Assembly: GCA_902464495.1 (NCBI GenBank)
Contig: CABQJK010000019.1
Coordinates: forward strand, 1 to 38,051
DNA length: 38,051 nt
Direction: 5' to 3'
Source: an uncultured Collinsella sp.
GTDB taxonomy: Bacteria; Actinomycetota; Coriobacteriia; Coriobacteriales; Coriobacteriaceae
Positions 21,855 through 29,370 of the stretch are shown here, in pieces. The first letter of the stretch is position 1. The number at the start of each line of letters is the position of its first letter. The position numbers were made by a program, and so were the translations under genes. The notes below the pieces were generated by a model. It was not told the DNA's origin. It made no database searches and was given only the letters and a program-made list of their open reading frames with translations.

Positions 21855-22865
21855 CTAGCTATTGAGCTTGTTAATGTCGTCGTCGGTGATAGTGCCCTCC
21901 TGGCTGGACGATTTATCCTCGGAGGATGCGCCCTCGCTGCTCGAATCGGAGGATGCGGACTCGCTGGATCCGGTGTCGGTCGGCTGCACGTCGGCGCCCG
22001 AGACCATCTTGGTGGTGAGGTCATAGGGCATCGTGCCGTACCAGACGGAGTGGACCGCCTCGAGCGTGCCATCGGCCGTGATACCGTCGAGGGCATCGCT
22101 CACGGCACGGCATAGCTCGTCGTTGGCCGCGAGGCCCGCGACGCCGAGCGTCGAGGGCGTCTCGAGCGCGCCGACGTAAGAGATCTGGCTTATCAGGCGC
22201 GCAAGGTAGCCGCCGGCCGTGGAGTCGCAAATCACATAGTCGACTTCGCCGGACTCGAGCGCCTCAAAGCACTCGTTGATGTTGGGGTAGGTCTTTTGGT
22301 TGGCGGTGATGCTCTGCTTAGCAAGCGCCTCCTGCGAGGCCGAGGACATCTGGACACCCAGAGTAGACGTGTTAAGGGTATCGGTGGAAACGTTTAGCGA
22401 CCCACCATCGCTGGTTCTACCGAACACGGAAGCAGCATCGTACAGGCAGGTGCCGAGCGAGCTAACGTCCCCGTCCGTGGAGTTGATCTCGCCGATAAAG
22501 ATATCAGCCTTTTTGTCGCCGAGCGCGGAACCTGCCGAGGACGCATCGACAAAGGCGACCTTAAGGCCCATGCGGCTTGCGAGGGCGCGAGCGGCGTCGA
22601 CTGCATACCCCGTAAGCTCGCCGTCGGCGCCCTGCATGGCCTGCGGCGCATCGGAAGTATCGAGGGCAACCGTCAGGGTTCCGGGAGTGACCAGGGCATC
22701 GTCCGACACCGTGGGCGTGACGGTCTCGTACTCGATCTGGTCGATCGTGGGAGTCGTGAACGTAGACAGCGGGTTGAACGCGCATCCGCTCAGGCCCAAA
22801 ACGGCGATGACCGCTGCGGTCCCAGCACCTAACCGAGCCGCGTGCATCAAGCTGCCCCTCACCAT
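21855..22865 (-). CDS. Family-3 extracellular solute-binding lipoprotein (amino-acid ABC type)
   Basis: 336 aa from the ATG at 22865. A lipoprotein signal peptide is clear: basic start, hydrophobic AGTAAVIAVLG and lipobox LSGC with Cys28. The body matches periplasmic binding-protein family 3: GTLTVALDTSDAPQ, YAVDAARALASRMGLKVAF, a GALETPSTLGVAG segment and a late SDALDGITADGTLEAVHSVWYG. The end is a Ser/Glu-rich tail of about 50 residues. It would bind a polar amino acid or similar solute outside the membrane. No permease or ATPase lies nearby. An ATG at 22847 also has a ribosome site. The frame stays open to 23246, so an N-terminal extension cannot be excluded. Confidence 0.82.
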   Translation of the reverse strand: MVRGSLMHAARLGAGTAAVIAVLGLSGCAFNPLSTFTTPTIDQIEYETVTPTVSDDALVTPGTLTVALDTSDAPQAMQGADGELTGYAVDAARALASRMGLKVAFVDASSAGSALGDKKADIFIGEINSTDGDVSSLGTCLYDAASVFGRTSDGGSLNVSTDTLNTSTLGVQMSSASQEALAKQSITANQKTYPNINECFEALESGEVDYVICDSTAGGYLARLISQISYVGALETPSTLGVAGLAANDELCRAVSDALDGITADGTLEAVHSVWYGTMPYDLTTKMVSGADVQPTDTGSSESASSDSSSEGASSEDKSSSQEGTITDDDINKLNS

Positions 22866-23196
22866 GTCCACTACCCTGCCTTCTGTGTCGTATACAATCC
22901 GTGCGTTGCGCGGAATATCAGATTGTTCCCACCAGCTGACCTGGTATTTGACCCCACACTTGCGCACCGGGGTGTTTGCTCGGGAGGCCGCAGCCACCTT
23001 CACGACTGGCCCGCTCGCCCGCGAGGCGGTATTGCCCCAAAGAAAGTAGAACGGACGGTGCGGCTTACATCTAGGACGCGCCATGATCGCGCCGCGCGCA
23101 CGCGGTCGCTTACGTGGATCCCTTTGACCGCGTCTGTCTTGGACTAGGACGGGCATTTCGTCCGTCCGCAACCACAGCCTGGTAGGAACGTAGCGC
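22866..23196 (-). other. Long leader (or N-terminal extension) of the solute-binding lipoprotein gene
   Basis: From the predicted start point near 23190 to the lipoprotein ATG the transcript would have about 325 nt. The lipoprotein frame is open throughout, with ATGs at 23156 and 23084 but no good ribosome site. GC-rich local palindromes (GGACGG/CCGTCC near 23144-23164 and ACCCC/GGGGT near 22953-22976) suggest structured RNA. I recognise no known riboswitch, T-box, RNase P or tmRNA signature. Confidence 0.35.
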
Positions 23197-23225
23197 ATTA
23201 TAGCTAAGTTCAAGCTAAAGTTTAA
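23197..23225 (-). promoter_or_regulatory. Promoter of the solute-binding lipoprotein transcript
   Basis: On the minus strand a perfect -10 TATAAT (plus 23197-23202) lies 17 bp from TTAAAC (plus 23220-23225). The position predicts transcription from about 23190, far upstream of the lipoprotein start codon. Confidence 0.5.
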
Positions 23226-23298
23226 GGTTAGGGGCGTCATTCGCATCGCGAGTACAGATTTCGCAGGTCGGAGTGGGCTATTCGTGCCCCTGTGAAGC

Positions 23299-23346
23299 CT
23301 GGAGCTCCCCTATGGGGAGCTCCAGGGCACCCTTCTTGGGGTGCCC
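23299..23346. repeat. Two back-to-back hairpins
   Basis: CTGGAGCTCCCC/GGGGAGCTCCAG (23299-23325, perfect 12-bp stem, 3-nt loop) is followed immediately by GGGCACCC/GGGTGCCC (23325-23346). The second overlaps the left end of the long inverted-repeat element. No T tract follows. They may be part of the element or separate transcription barriers. Confidence 0.6.
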
Positions 23347-23568
23347 TGGCCAAAAAATGGCAAATATGAGTACTGTCACCAATTTAGTAACAGGCAATTT
23401 TGACCTCTCGGACAGATTTTGTGCTCAGTGTCGCCAATCTGATGCTTAGTTATTCTACATTTGTTTATTATCTTCTTACTTTATGCCGCCTCCGAGTCCT
23501 AAATACTTTGATTTTGCTGTTACTGATTTAGTGACAGTACTCATATTTGCCATATTTTGGCCAGGGCA
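23342..23568. mobile_element. MITE-like element, 227 bp with 52-bp terminal inverted repeats
   Basis: Arms 23342-23393 and 23517-23568 are inverted copies over 52 bp with only a few mismatches; the shared core is AATATGAGTACTGT. The 123-bp interior is AT-rich and has no open frame of note. A copy of the left arm recurs at 37911-37957 with 42 of 47 positions matching, so this is a dispersed family. Size, long terminal repeats and lack of a transposase fit a non-autonomous miniature element. I could not define a target-site duplication by eye. Confidence 0.65.
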
Positions 23569-23597
23569 TATGATTAACCCCCTATTTTCGACGTGAA

Positions 23598-24707
23598 TTA
23601 GACCAGCTTAAGCCCAAAACACGCCCGCAGCGTGTTAAGCAACGCCTCTTGCTTCTTCCTGCGGGCATCGACACGATTCCGGTACCGCTTTCGCATGCGC
23701 TGGTGGATGCGCCATGCGAGCGCTTCCATCGCTTCCATGTCGCAGAGCATTTCGTTGTTGACCGTCGCGACCTCGATTCCCATAGTAATCAAGCCCGTGT
23801 TGCGCTTTTCATCATGGATACGTCCCCTCCAGGAGGAATGGCCCAGCTCACCGTTGTATTCCAGGTCAAACCGGGCTGCTTCTTGATACGCATCGCAAAC
23901 TGCATGAGGCATCCCCGAGATTGCCTGCGCACGGTCATCGAACTCGATCTTGTAGTCGGTCTTAAAAGGTCCGCAGGCAAACCCGCCATAGGAAAACGGA
24001 AGCGAAAACAGGGCGAGCATGATGCACTCCATAGGCGAGAGCAGGTTTTCTGACAGGTAGGGACACAGACGCAGCAGCTGTTTGGCCACATTCCCCTTGC
24101 ATGCCACAAGGTAATCTGCCAGACGATCGGGCGTCAGCGCCGGCTCGACTTCAAAGTAGCCCACGTCTGCTGGCTGGTCCTTGTCCTTTGCAAGTTTATT
24201 CGTAACAGGCGAGGTGTAGGGAGGCAGATACTTCCCGCGATCGCTCAGTGAAATCTTAGAGCACAGCTCCTGGGCCAGGGCAAACGCCTGGATGCAGCCG
24301 ACCTCGCGCGCAACGGCAACACAAAGGGCCTCGGGAGATAGGCTGTACGCCCCCGGTTCCACCTCTAGAATCGAGCCGGCGGGCAACCCGGAACACACGG
24401 ACCAGCCTACGCCAGGCATGCGGCGGCGCTGCGCCGCAGATCCCACCAGCAAGCACAGATCTTCTTGCACCTCGCCGCTTTTGGCTCCAATTCGCACCAA
24501 GTCGGGAAGATAGATATCCTCGGTCGAAGGCGACGACGTGCGCAGCACACGGCGCTCTTCATCGGGATTAAGGTCCTTCCAGCTGATATAGCCCATCTGC
24601 CGGCGCTCGGCGCGCATCATGCGCAACGCCGAGGCGCCCGTCAGGATCACGGAAGCCGCTAGCTGCTCTTTTGTCGGTTTGTTGCACTGCCTGATTGTTA
24701 CCGCCAC
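23598..24707 (-). CDS. Predicted nuclease-fold protein of a Coriobacteriia-type family (DUF559/VSR-like C-terminus)
   Basis: About 369 aa from the GTG at 24707 (AGGGG 8 nt upstream; a TTG at 24725 overlapping comF is possible). The middle has AYSLSPEALCVAVAREVG and ELCSKISL, then LLSPMECIMLALFSLPFSYGG. The C-terminus carries FDLEYNGELGH followed by HDEKRNTGLITMGIEVATV, a spacing that resembles the E-Y-D-G...H...D..R..L...G..V pattern of VSR/DUF559 endonuclease folds. I recall similar proteins as abundant in Coriobacteriia, often labelled hypothetical or AbiEi-like, but cannot verify it here. Activity and role, perhaps defence or DNA repair, are inferred. Confidence 0.6.
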   Translation of the reverse strand: MAVTIRQCNKPTKEQLAASVILTGASALRMMRAERRQMGYISWKDLNPDEERRVLRTSSPSTEDIYLPDLVRIGAKSGEVQEDLCLLVGSAAQRRRMPGVGWSVCSGLPAGSILEVEPGAYSLSPEALCVAVAREVGCIQAFALAQELCSKISLSDRGKYLPPYTSPVTNKLAKDKDQPADVGYFEVEPALTPDRLADYLVACKGNVAKQLLRLCPYLSENLLSPMECIMLALFSLPFSYGGFACGPFKTDYKIEFDDRAQAISGMPHAVCDAYQEAARFDLEYNGELGHSSWRGRIHDEKRNTGLITMGIEVATVNNEMLCDMEAMEALAWRIHQRMRKRYRNRVDARRKKQEALLNTLRACFGLKLV

Positions 24708-24718
24708 ATGAATCACCC

Positions 24719-25525
24719 CTACCAAACGCGTGCGATAGCGAGGCCATCAACGGCCGTGGCACCGGCGCGCTTGAGTTCCGCCGAAGCCGCTGCCATCGTC
24801 GCACCCGTGGTGATAACGTCGTCGATAAGCAGCAGGCGGCGGCCCCGCACGTCCCCAACGGTCTCGTACATGCCTCGGGCGCATTCACGGCGTTCTTCAC
24901 GACCGAGTTCACGCTGGTCGCCATGGCCGTATTTAACGAGGGCGTCGAGCAGCGAAACACCCGACAGCTCGCAAAATGGGCGCGCGATGGCTTCCATATG
25001 ATCGAAGCCGCGTCGCCGAAACGCCGCCGCCGTCGCGGGCACAAACACCACTGCATCGGCGCCGGACAACACACCGCCTAAGCGTTCGGGTGCCGCGACC
25101 TGGGCATGTAAGGCGGTGTCGTATAGCAGCTCTGCCAGATACGGCGCCAGGCGTCGCTCACCCGCGTCTTTGTACGCTTTAATGATTCGCGGCAGCGGAT
25201 GCGTGTAAACGGCACATGCCAGGCACCGGTCGAGTGCTTCGGCCATCGCCAAGGACGTACCCTCGACCGAGCACTCGGTGCACAGCAAGTCTCCAAACGG
25301 GGCGCCGCATCGAGTGCAGCTATGCCGCGGGTCGATGAGCGCAAGCGCCGCCAAGCAGTCTTGGCAAATAAGCGCGCCGGAGCGCTCGCAGCCGGCACAT
25401 CGTGTTGGCGACAATACCTCGAGTGCCTCGCGTACCGCCCGCTCGGCAAACGGCAGCAATTCGTCCGCAAACGGTAGGGCGCCGGCACCCTGCAGACGGC
25501 TCAATTTGTTCAAATGTCTCTTCAC
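24719..25525 (-). CDS. comF: ComF-family phosphoribosyltransferase-like protein
   Basis: 268 aa. An N-terminal zinc-finger region has CxxC pairs (CAGCERSGALICQDC and CTRCGAPFGDLLCTEC), followed by the family block RIIKAYKDAGERRLAPYLAELL and the type I phosphoribosyltransferase motif LLLIDDVITTGATM near residues 228-241. ComFC proteins help natural transformation in competent bacteria and also occur widely elsewhere. Starts at a GTG (25525) with GGAGGG 7 nt upstream; this ribosome site lies inside a perfect hairpin (see 25529-25564). It follows ricT by about 100 nt on the same strand. Confidence 0.88.
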   Translation of the reverse strand: MKRHLNKLSRLQGAGALPFADELLPFAERAVREALEVLSPTRCAGCERSGALICQDCLAALALIDPRHSCTRCGAPFGDLLCTECSVEGTSLAMAEALDRCLACAVYTHPLPRIIKAYKDAGERRLAPYLAELLYDTALHAQVAAPERLGGVLSGADAVVFVPATAAAFRRRGFDHMEAIARPFCELSGVSLLDALVKYGHGDQRELGREERRECARGMYETVGDVRGRRLLLIDDVITTGATMAAASAELKRAGATAVDGLAIARVW

Positions 25526-25528
25526 GAC

Positions 25529-25564
25529 ACAACCCTCCCTACGCTCGGTCGCAGGGAGGGTTGT
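25529..25564 (-). promoter_or_regulatory. Hairpin sequestering the comF ribosome binding site
   Basis: A perfect 12-bp stem: 25529-25540 (ACAACCCTCCCT) pairs with 25553-25564 (AGGGAGGGTTGT), loop 12 nt. On the minus-strand RNA the 3' arm AGGGAGGGTTGT contains the comF Shine-Dalgarno sequence, 3 nt before the GTG start. There is no T tract, so translational control is more likely than termination. Confidence 0.5.
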
Positions 25565-25627
25565 TGATTCAGCGCTATGGTACCCCGACGCGATTGGGGT
25601 AAGGCGGGTTAAATCCGCTCGCGGGCG

Positions 25628-27328
25628 TTATTCGCCGGCGGGCGGTTGTGGTGCAGACGAAGACGGGGTCGAGCCCTCGCCACCATCCTGGCGCGGCTTG
25701 CGGGAACGGCGACGGCGACGGCGCTTTTGACCCTGGTCGGCCGAGCCCTCGCCACCGCGATCCTCGCGCGGCTCGCGCTCGTCGCGAGCCGCGCCACGCG
25801 AAGCCTTGGCAGCAGCTCCCCCGCCATCTCCGGGACGACGGCGCGTGACCTTGACCTCGCCATCCGAGACCTGATCGGCCACGGAGGGCACTGAAGGCTT
25901 CTGCTGCGCGCCCGAGGAATGGCGACGGCGCGGACGCGGCGCGCGCTCCTCCTCGCCACGTGACTTGCCGCCCTTGTCGGCAGGCGTATCGGAACCCGAA
26001 CCACCCTTGGGGGCGGCACCGACTTCACGGGCGGCTGCGGCGCGGAAGGCGTCCTCGCGCTCCTCGCTCGACAAATGGCGGCGGCGACGGCGCGTGGGGT
26101 TCATACCACCGCCGCGGTTTTGCTGCTGGGGCTGTTGAGCCTCGCGCTCGCGAGAGGCGTTCTTGCCTGCAGCTGCAGCCTCGCCGACATCGCCCGAGCC
26201 CGCGCGCTTGCGACGACGACGGCCACCGGCGGCCTCCTCGGCCTCAGGCGTTGCGGCATTGCCACGGCCCTTTCCGCGGCCACGACCCTCGCCCTGCCCC
26301 TGACCGGCGCGGGCATCGGAATCGGCATCGCGACGACGGCGCTTGGGCATCGACGTGCCAGCAAGACGGTCGGCGCTCGACAGGCCATCGCCCACGTCGA
26401 CGCCGTTCTCGCGGTCGAGCTCCATGAGCGCCAGGCGCATCTCGGGCGACTCGATGCGCTCGAGCACGTCGCGCGTCACGCAGTCGGGGCGGCAGTTGCA
26501 GCCCTGCTCGGCGGCCTTCTTTTTGCAGCCCTCCGAGCACGTCATATCGGCCAGGTTGACCTTAAAGACTTTGCCGTTCTCCAGGCGCAACACCAGCTGC
26601 TCGCGCGGCGTGTCATATTCCTGGATGCGCGCCTTGCCAAGCGGCGTATCGATAAGCGTCTTCTTTTTGGGCGCGCGGCTCTTAAAGTCCTTGTAGGCCT
26701 CGAACTCGTAGCGCAGGCAGCACATCAGGCGGCCGCAGACGCCGCTAATCTTGGACGAGTTGAGCGGCAGGTCCTGCTCTTTTGCCATGCGGATCGAAAC
26801 CGGCTCAAACTGTCCGCCAAAGCGCGTGCAGCAGAGCTCCTGGCCACACTGGGCATAGCCGCCCACCAGGCGGGTCTCGTCACGCACGCCGATCTGGCGC
26901 ATGTCGACGCGAATGTGCAGCGTCGAGGACAGGTCCTTGACGAGCTGACGGAAATCGACGCGCTCCTCGGCAGCAAAGTAGAACACAGCCTTCTCGCCGC
27001 CAAACAGGTACTCGACGCCGACCGGCTTCATCTCGAGGTCGAGTTCCTTGACCAGGCGGCGGAAGTCGACCATGGCCTCGTCGCCCTGGATGGCCAGGTC
27101 GTCGGCAAGCTGCAGGTCGATGTCGCTCGCTACGCGCAACACGGGCTTGAGCGGCTGACCGATTTCGTCGAGCGGCACCTCGAAGGGATCGGCCGTGACC
27201 AGGCCGATCTCGGTTCCGCGCTCGGTAGAGCAAATGGCATAATCGGCCTCGAGGATATCCAGATCCTGCGGGTCAAACCACAGGTCGCGCGAGGCGTAGG
27301 TAAACTTAACGGGTACGACTAACGGCAT
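25628..27328 (-). CDS. ricT: RicT/YaaT PSP1-domain protein with long disordered C-terminus
   Basis: 566 aa, about twice the usual 270-290 aa. The PSP1 core (residues 1-260) has the iron-sulfur cysteines in CGQELCCTRFGG (C161, C166, C167) and CGRLMCCLRYE (C198, C203, C204). In B. subtilis RicT (YaaT) forms the RicAFT complex, which directs RNase Y to mRNAs. A further cluster of five Cys lies at 264-283. Residues about 325-566 are low-complexity and rich in Arg, Gly, Glu and Ala with runs of Arg, probably disordered and RNA-binding. The ATG at 27328 overlaps the end of holB. Gene order tmk-holB-ricT is conserved with B. subtilis. Confidence 0.88.
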   Translation of the reverse strand: MPLVVPVKFTYASRDLWFDPQDLDILEADYAICSTERGTEIGLVTADPFEVPLDEIGQPLKPVLRVASDIDLQLADDLAIQGDEAMVDFRRLVKELDLEMKPVGVEYLFGGEKAVFYFAAEERVDFRQLVKDLSSTLHIRVDMRQIGVRDETRLVGGYAQCGQELCCTRFGGQFEPVSIRMAKEQDLPLNSSKISGVCGRLMCCLRYEFEAYKDFKSRAPKKKTLIDTPLGKARIQEYDTPREQLVLRLENGKVFKVNLADMTCSEGCKKKAAEQGCNCRPDCVTRDVLERIESPEMRLALMELDRENGVDVGDGLSSADRLAGTSMPKRRRRDADSDARAGQGQGEGRGRGKGRGNAATPEAEEAAGGRRRRKRAGSGDVGEAAAAGKNASREREAQQPQQQNRGGGMNPTRRRRRHLSSEEREDAFRAAAAREVGAAPKGGSGSDTPADKGGKSRGEEERAPRPRRRHSSGAQQKPSVPSVADQVSDGEVKVTRRRPGDGGGAAAKASRGAARDEREPREDRGGEGSADQGQKRRRRRRSRKPRQDGGEGSTPSSSAPQPPAGE

Positions 27329-28446
27329 TTCAGTGCCTTCCTGATATCGAACAGCATGACCTCGATGGCCAGCTGGGGAGTAACGTTTCTGGCGATGTTG
27401 CGCTCAGCGGTGGCAACCGCCTCGAGCGCCTGGGTGGCACCCGCAACATTCGTCGCCGCGGCAAGCCGCCCGATCGTGTCGCGCACGTCTTCGTTCACAA
27501 CGTCTGCCGCCTCATCCTGAAGCGTCAGCAGCACGTCGCGCATGAGCGTCCGCGCGCTCGCCAGCGCTTCCATGATACCCGAACGCTCGCGCGCGTTGAG
27601 TTCGCGCTTGTTGCGGTCCTCAAGCTGCTTCAATGCTCCACGCGACAGGTAATCGGCGTTTTGCTCGAGCACCTTTTCCTGCGTGGACTTGACCTCGGCG
27701 AGCGGCGCCTTGACGGCGACGATGAGCGACTTGGCGCGACTGAGCACATCGGCCTCGTCGGCGGCGATGAGCGAGTCGATGGCACGGACCATCTGGCGAC
27801 GGGCGCCCTGGCGCTCGGCGCTCTTGAGGAACTCGATACCACGCGTGGGGCTTCCCGCCACGGCGACGGCCATGCGGCAGCGCGCGGGGTCCTGACCGGT
27901 GGCGCGGCTCACGGCCTGCGCGGCCACAACGGGCGACACCAGCCGAAACGGTACGCACTGGCAGCGGCTCACGATGGTGGGCAGCATCACGTCGGCCGAG
28001 GTGCCCAGCAGGATGAACATGACGCCCTCGGGCGGTTCCTCGAGCGTTTTGAGCAGCGCGTTGGCGGTGTTGGCGCGCAGCTGCTCGGCACGGTCGATGA
28101 TGTAGACCTTTGCCTTGGCGCGGATGGGTGCCAGAGGCACGTCATCGAGCAGCTCGCGGGTCTGGGCGATGAGATAGCCCGTAGCGCTTTCGGGCGTGTA
28201 ATAGTGCACGTCGGGGTGCGTATGGCGCGAGACGCGCACGCAGCTGTCGCACGAACCACAGCCGTCCCGCTCGCACAGGAATGCCTGGGCAAGCGCCCAT
28301 GCGGCGTCGAGCTTACCGGCACCGGGCGCGCCCAAAAACAGGTAGGCGTGCGATGCGCGGCCGTTTGCGATGGCGTTGGTCAAAAAGTCGCGCACGCGCT
28401 CTTGGGTGTCGAGCTTGGCCAGCAGGCTTGCCTGAGCGGGGGCCAT
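27319..28446 (-). CDS. holB: DNA polymerase III subunit delta prime
   Basis: 375 aa clamp-loader subunit. The AAA+ core has FLGAPGAGKLDAA (Walker A form lacking the Ser/Thr, as in delta prime, which does not hydrolyse ATP), a zinc module with four Cys in CERDGCGSCDSC, the sensor block NALLKTLEEPPEGV and the SRC motif in TIVSRCQC that acts as the arginine finger. The ATG at 28446 lies 1 nt after the tmk stop, with GAGG inside tmk as ribosome site; the open frame to 28548 is overlap. It overlaps ricT by 10 nt, so tmk-holB-ricT is a tight operon. Confidence 0.92.
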   Translation of the reverse strand: MAPAQASLLAKLDTQERVRDFLTNAIANGRASHAYLFLGAPGAGKLDAAWALAQAFLCERDGCGSCDSCVRVSRHTHPDVHYYTPESATGYLIAQTRELLDDVPLAPIRAKAKVYIIDRAEQLRANTANALLKTLEEPPEGVMFILLGTSADVMLPTIVSRCQCVPFRLVSPVVAAQAVSRATGQDPARCRMAVAVAGSPTRGIEFLKSAERQGARRQMVRAIDSLIAADEADVLSRAKSLIVAVKAPLAEVKSTQEKVLEQNADYLSRGALKQLEDRNKRELNARERSGIMEALASARTLMRDVLLTLQDEAADVVNEDVRDTIGRLAAATNVAGATQALEAVATAERNIARNVTPQLAIEVMLFDIRKALKCR

Positions 28447-28447
28447 G

Positions 28448-29131
28448 CTACTCAGCCTCCTGGGCAAGCGCGGCGGCGACGGCATCTTGGGGAACATCGA
28501 GGCCATACGCGCGAACCTGCTCGACCGTCTGCGCGAAGACGTCTGCAATCGACGCGGTGGCGTCGATGAGCTTTACGCGGTCTGGCTCCTCGGCAGCAAT
28601 TGCACAAAATCCCTGGTAGACGCGCTCCTGGAAGGCCATGCCCTTGGCCTCCATGCGATCAGCCGCACCGCGGGCCGCCATGCGCAGCGCCGCCTGCTCG
28701 GGCGTGATGTGGTAGACGAGCGTGAGCGCCGGGTGCGTCCCCGCGACAGCCAGGTTGTTGGCGTCGCGCACCATCTGGCGATCGAGGCCGTCGGCAAACG
28801 CCTGGTAGCAAGTCGTGGAATCGTAGAAGCGATCGCACAGGACCACCTTGCCGGCCGCAAGGGCGGGGGCGATGACCTCGTGCACCAGCTGGGCGCGCGC
28901 CGCCTCGTAGAGCAGCAACTCGCAGGTGTCCCCCATCGCCGTGTTAGCGGGGTCGAGCAGCAGGGCGCGAATCTTTTCGCTGATGGCGGTGCCGCCCGGC
29001 TCGCGCAGGCTCACAACCTGGTAGCCAGCGAGCTCGAGCGCACGGGCAAGCAGGCGCGCCTGCGTGGACTTGCCGGCGCCGTCGACGCCCTCGAGCGTGA
29101 TAAAGCTATGTTGAGCAGGCTCAAAAGCCAT
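28448..29131 (-). CDS. tmk: Thymidylate kinase
   Basis: 227 aa. Phosphorylates dTMP to dTDP. P-loop GVDGAGKSTQARLL at residues 15-28, the DR[Y/F] motif in VVLCDRFYDSTTCYQ with catalytic Arg, LREPGGT for the base-binding Arg, and a LID region with ARGAADRMEAKG. Standard length. First gene of the tmk-holB-ricT cluster. An inverted repeat (29234-29302) lies upstream, so a promoter is expected between about 29140 and 29230, but none stands out. Confidence 0.94.
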   Translation of the reverse strand: MAFEPAQHSFITLEGVDGAGKSTQARLLARALELAGYQVVSLREPGGTAISEKIRALLLDPANTAMGDTCELLLYEAARAQLVHEVIAPALAAGKVVLCDRFYDSTTCYQAFADGLDRQMVRDANNLAVAGTHPALTLVYHITPEQAALRMAARGAADRMEAKGMAFQERVYQGFCAIAAEEPDRVKLIDATASIADVFAQTVEQVRAYGLDVPQDAVAAALAQEAE

Positions 29132-29233
29132 GGGCGCAGCCCCTTCCTACAAGGCGCGAAAATGCAGATATATCAACTAAGCCATGATACCCCAGTGCTC
29201 GGCGCGTCCCCAATGGCTAAAGGCGCCTTTCCA

Positions 29234-29302
29234 AAGTTGCGGTGAAATAGGGACTGATTGAAGCTCTGAGACCGCCAAACAGTCCCTATTTCACCGCAAC
29301 TT
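29234..29302. repeat. Perfect 23-bp inverted repeat
   Basis: Arms 29234-29256 and 29280-29302 are exact inverted copies (core GTGAAATAGGGACTG), 23-bp spacer. It lies between the divergent tmk and zinc-ribbon genes. The form fits REP/RAYT-type elements, long hairpins acted on by Y1 transposases, but no such transposase is in the window. Confidence 0.75.
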
Positions 29303-29370
29303 ATGATGGGGAATTTTGGATGCTGGGTATAATCGTCGTATTGCATTGAAATGTGGCGAAAGGAGTGGCA

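Noticed and set aside
22866..23196. T-box, riboswitch or RNase P RNA in the lipoprotein leader
   Set aside because: A segment vaguely like the T-box antiterminator (GGGGCAATACCGCC) lacks the conserved core, and no other class signature or terminator is present.
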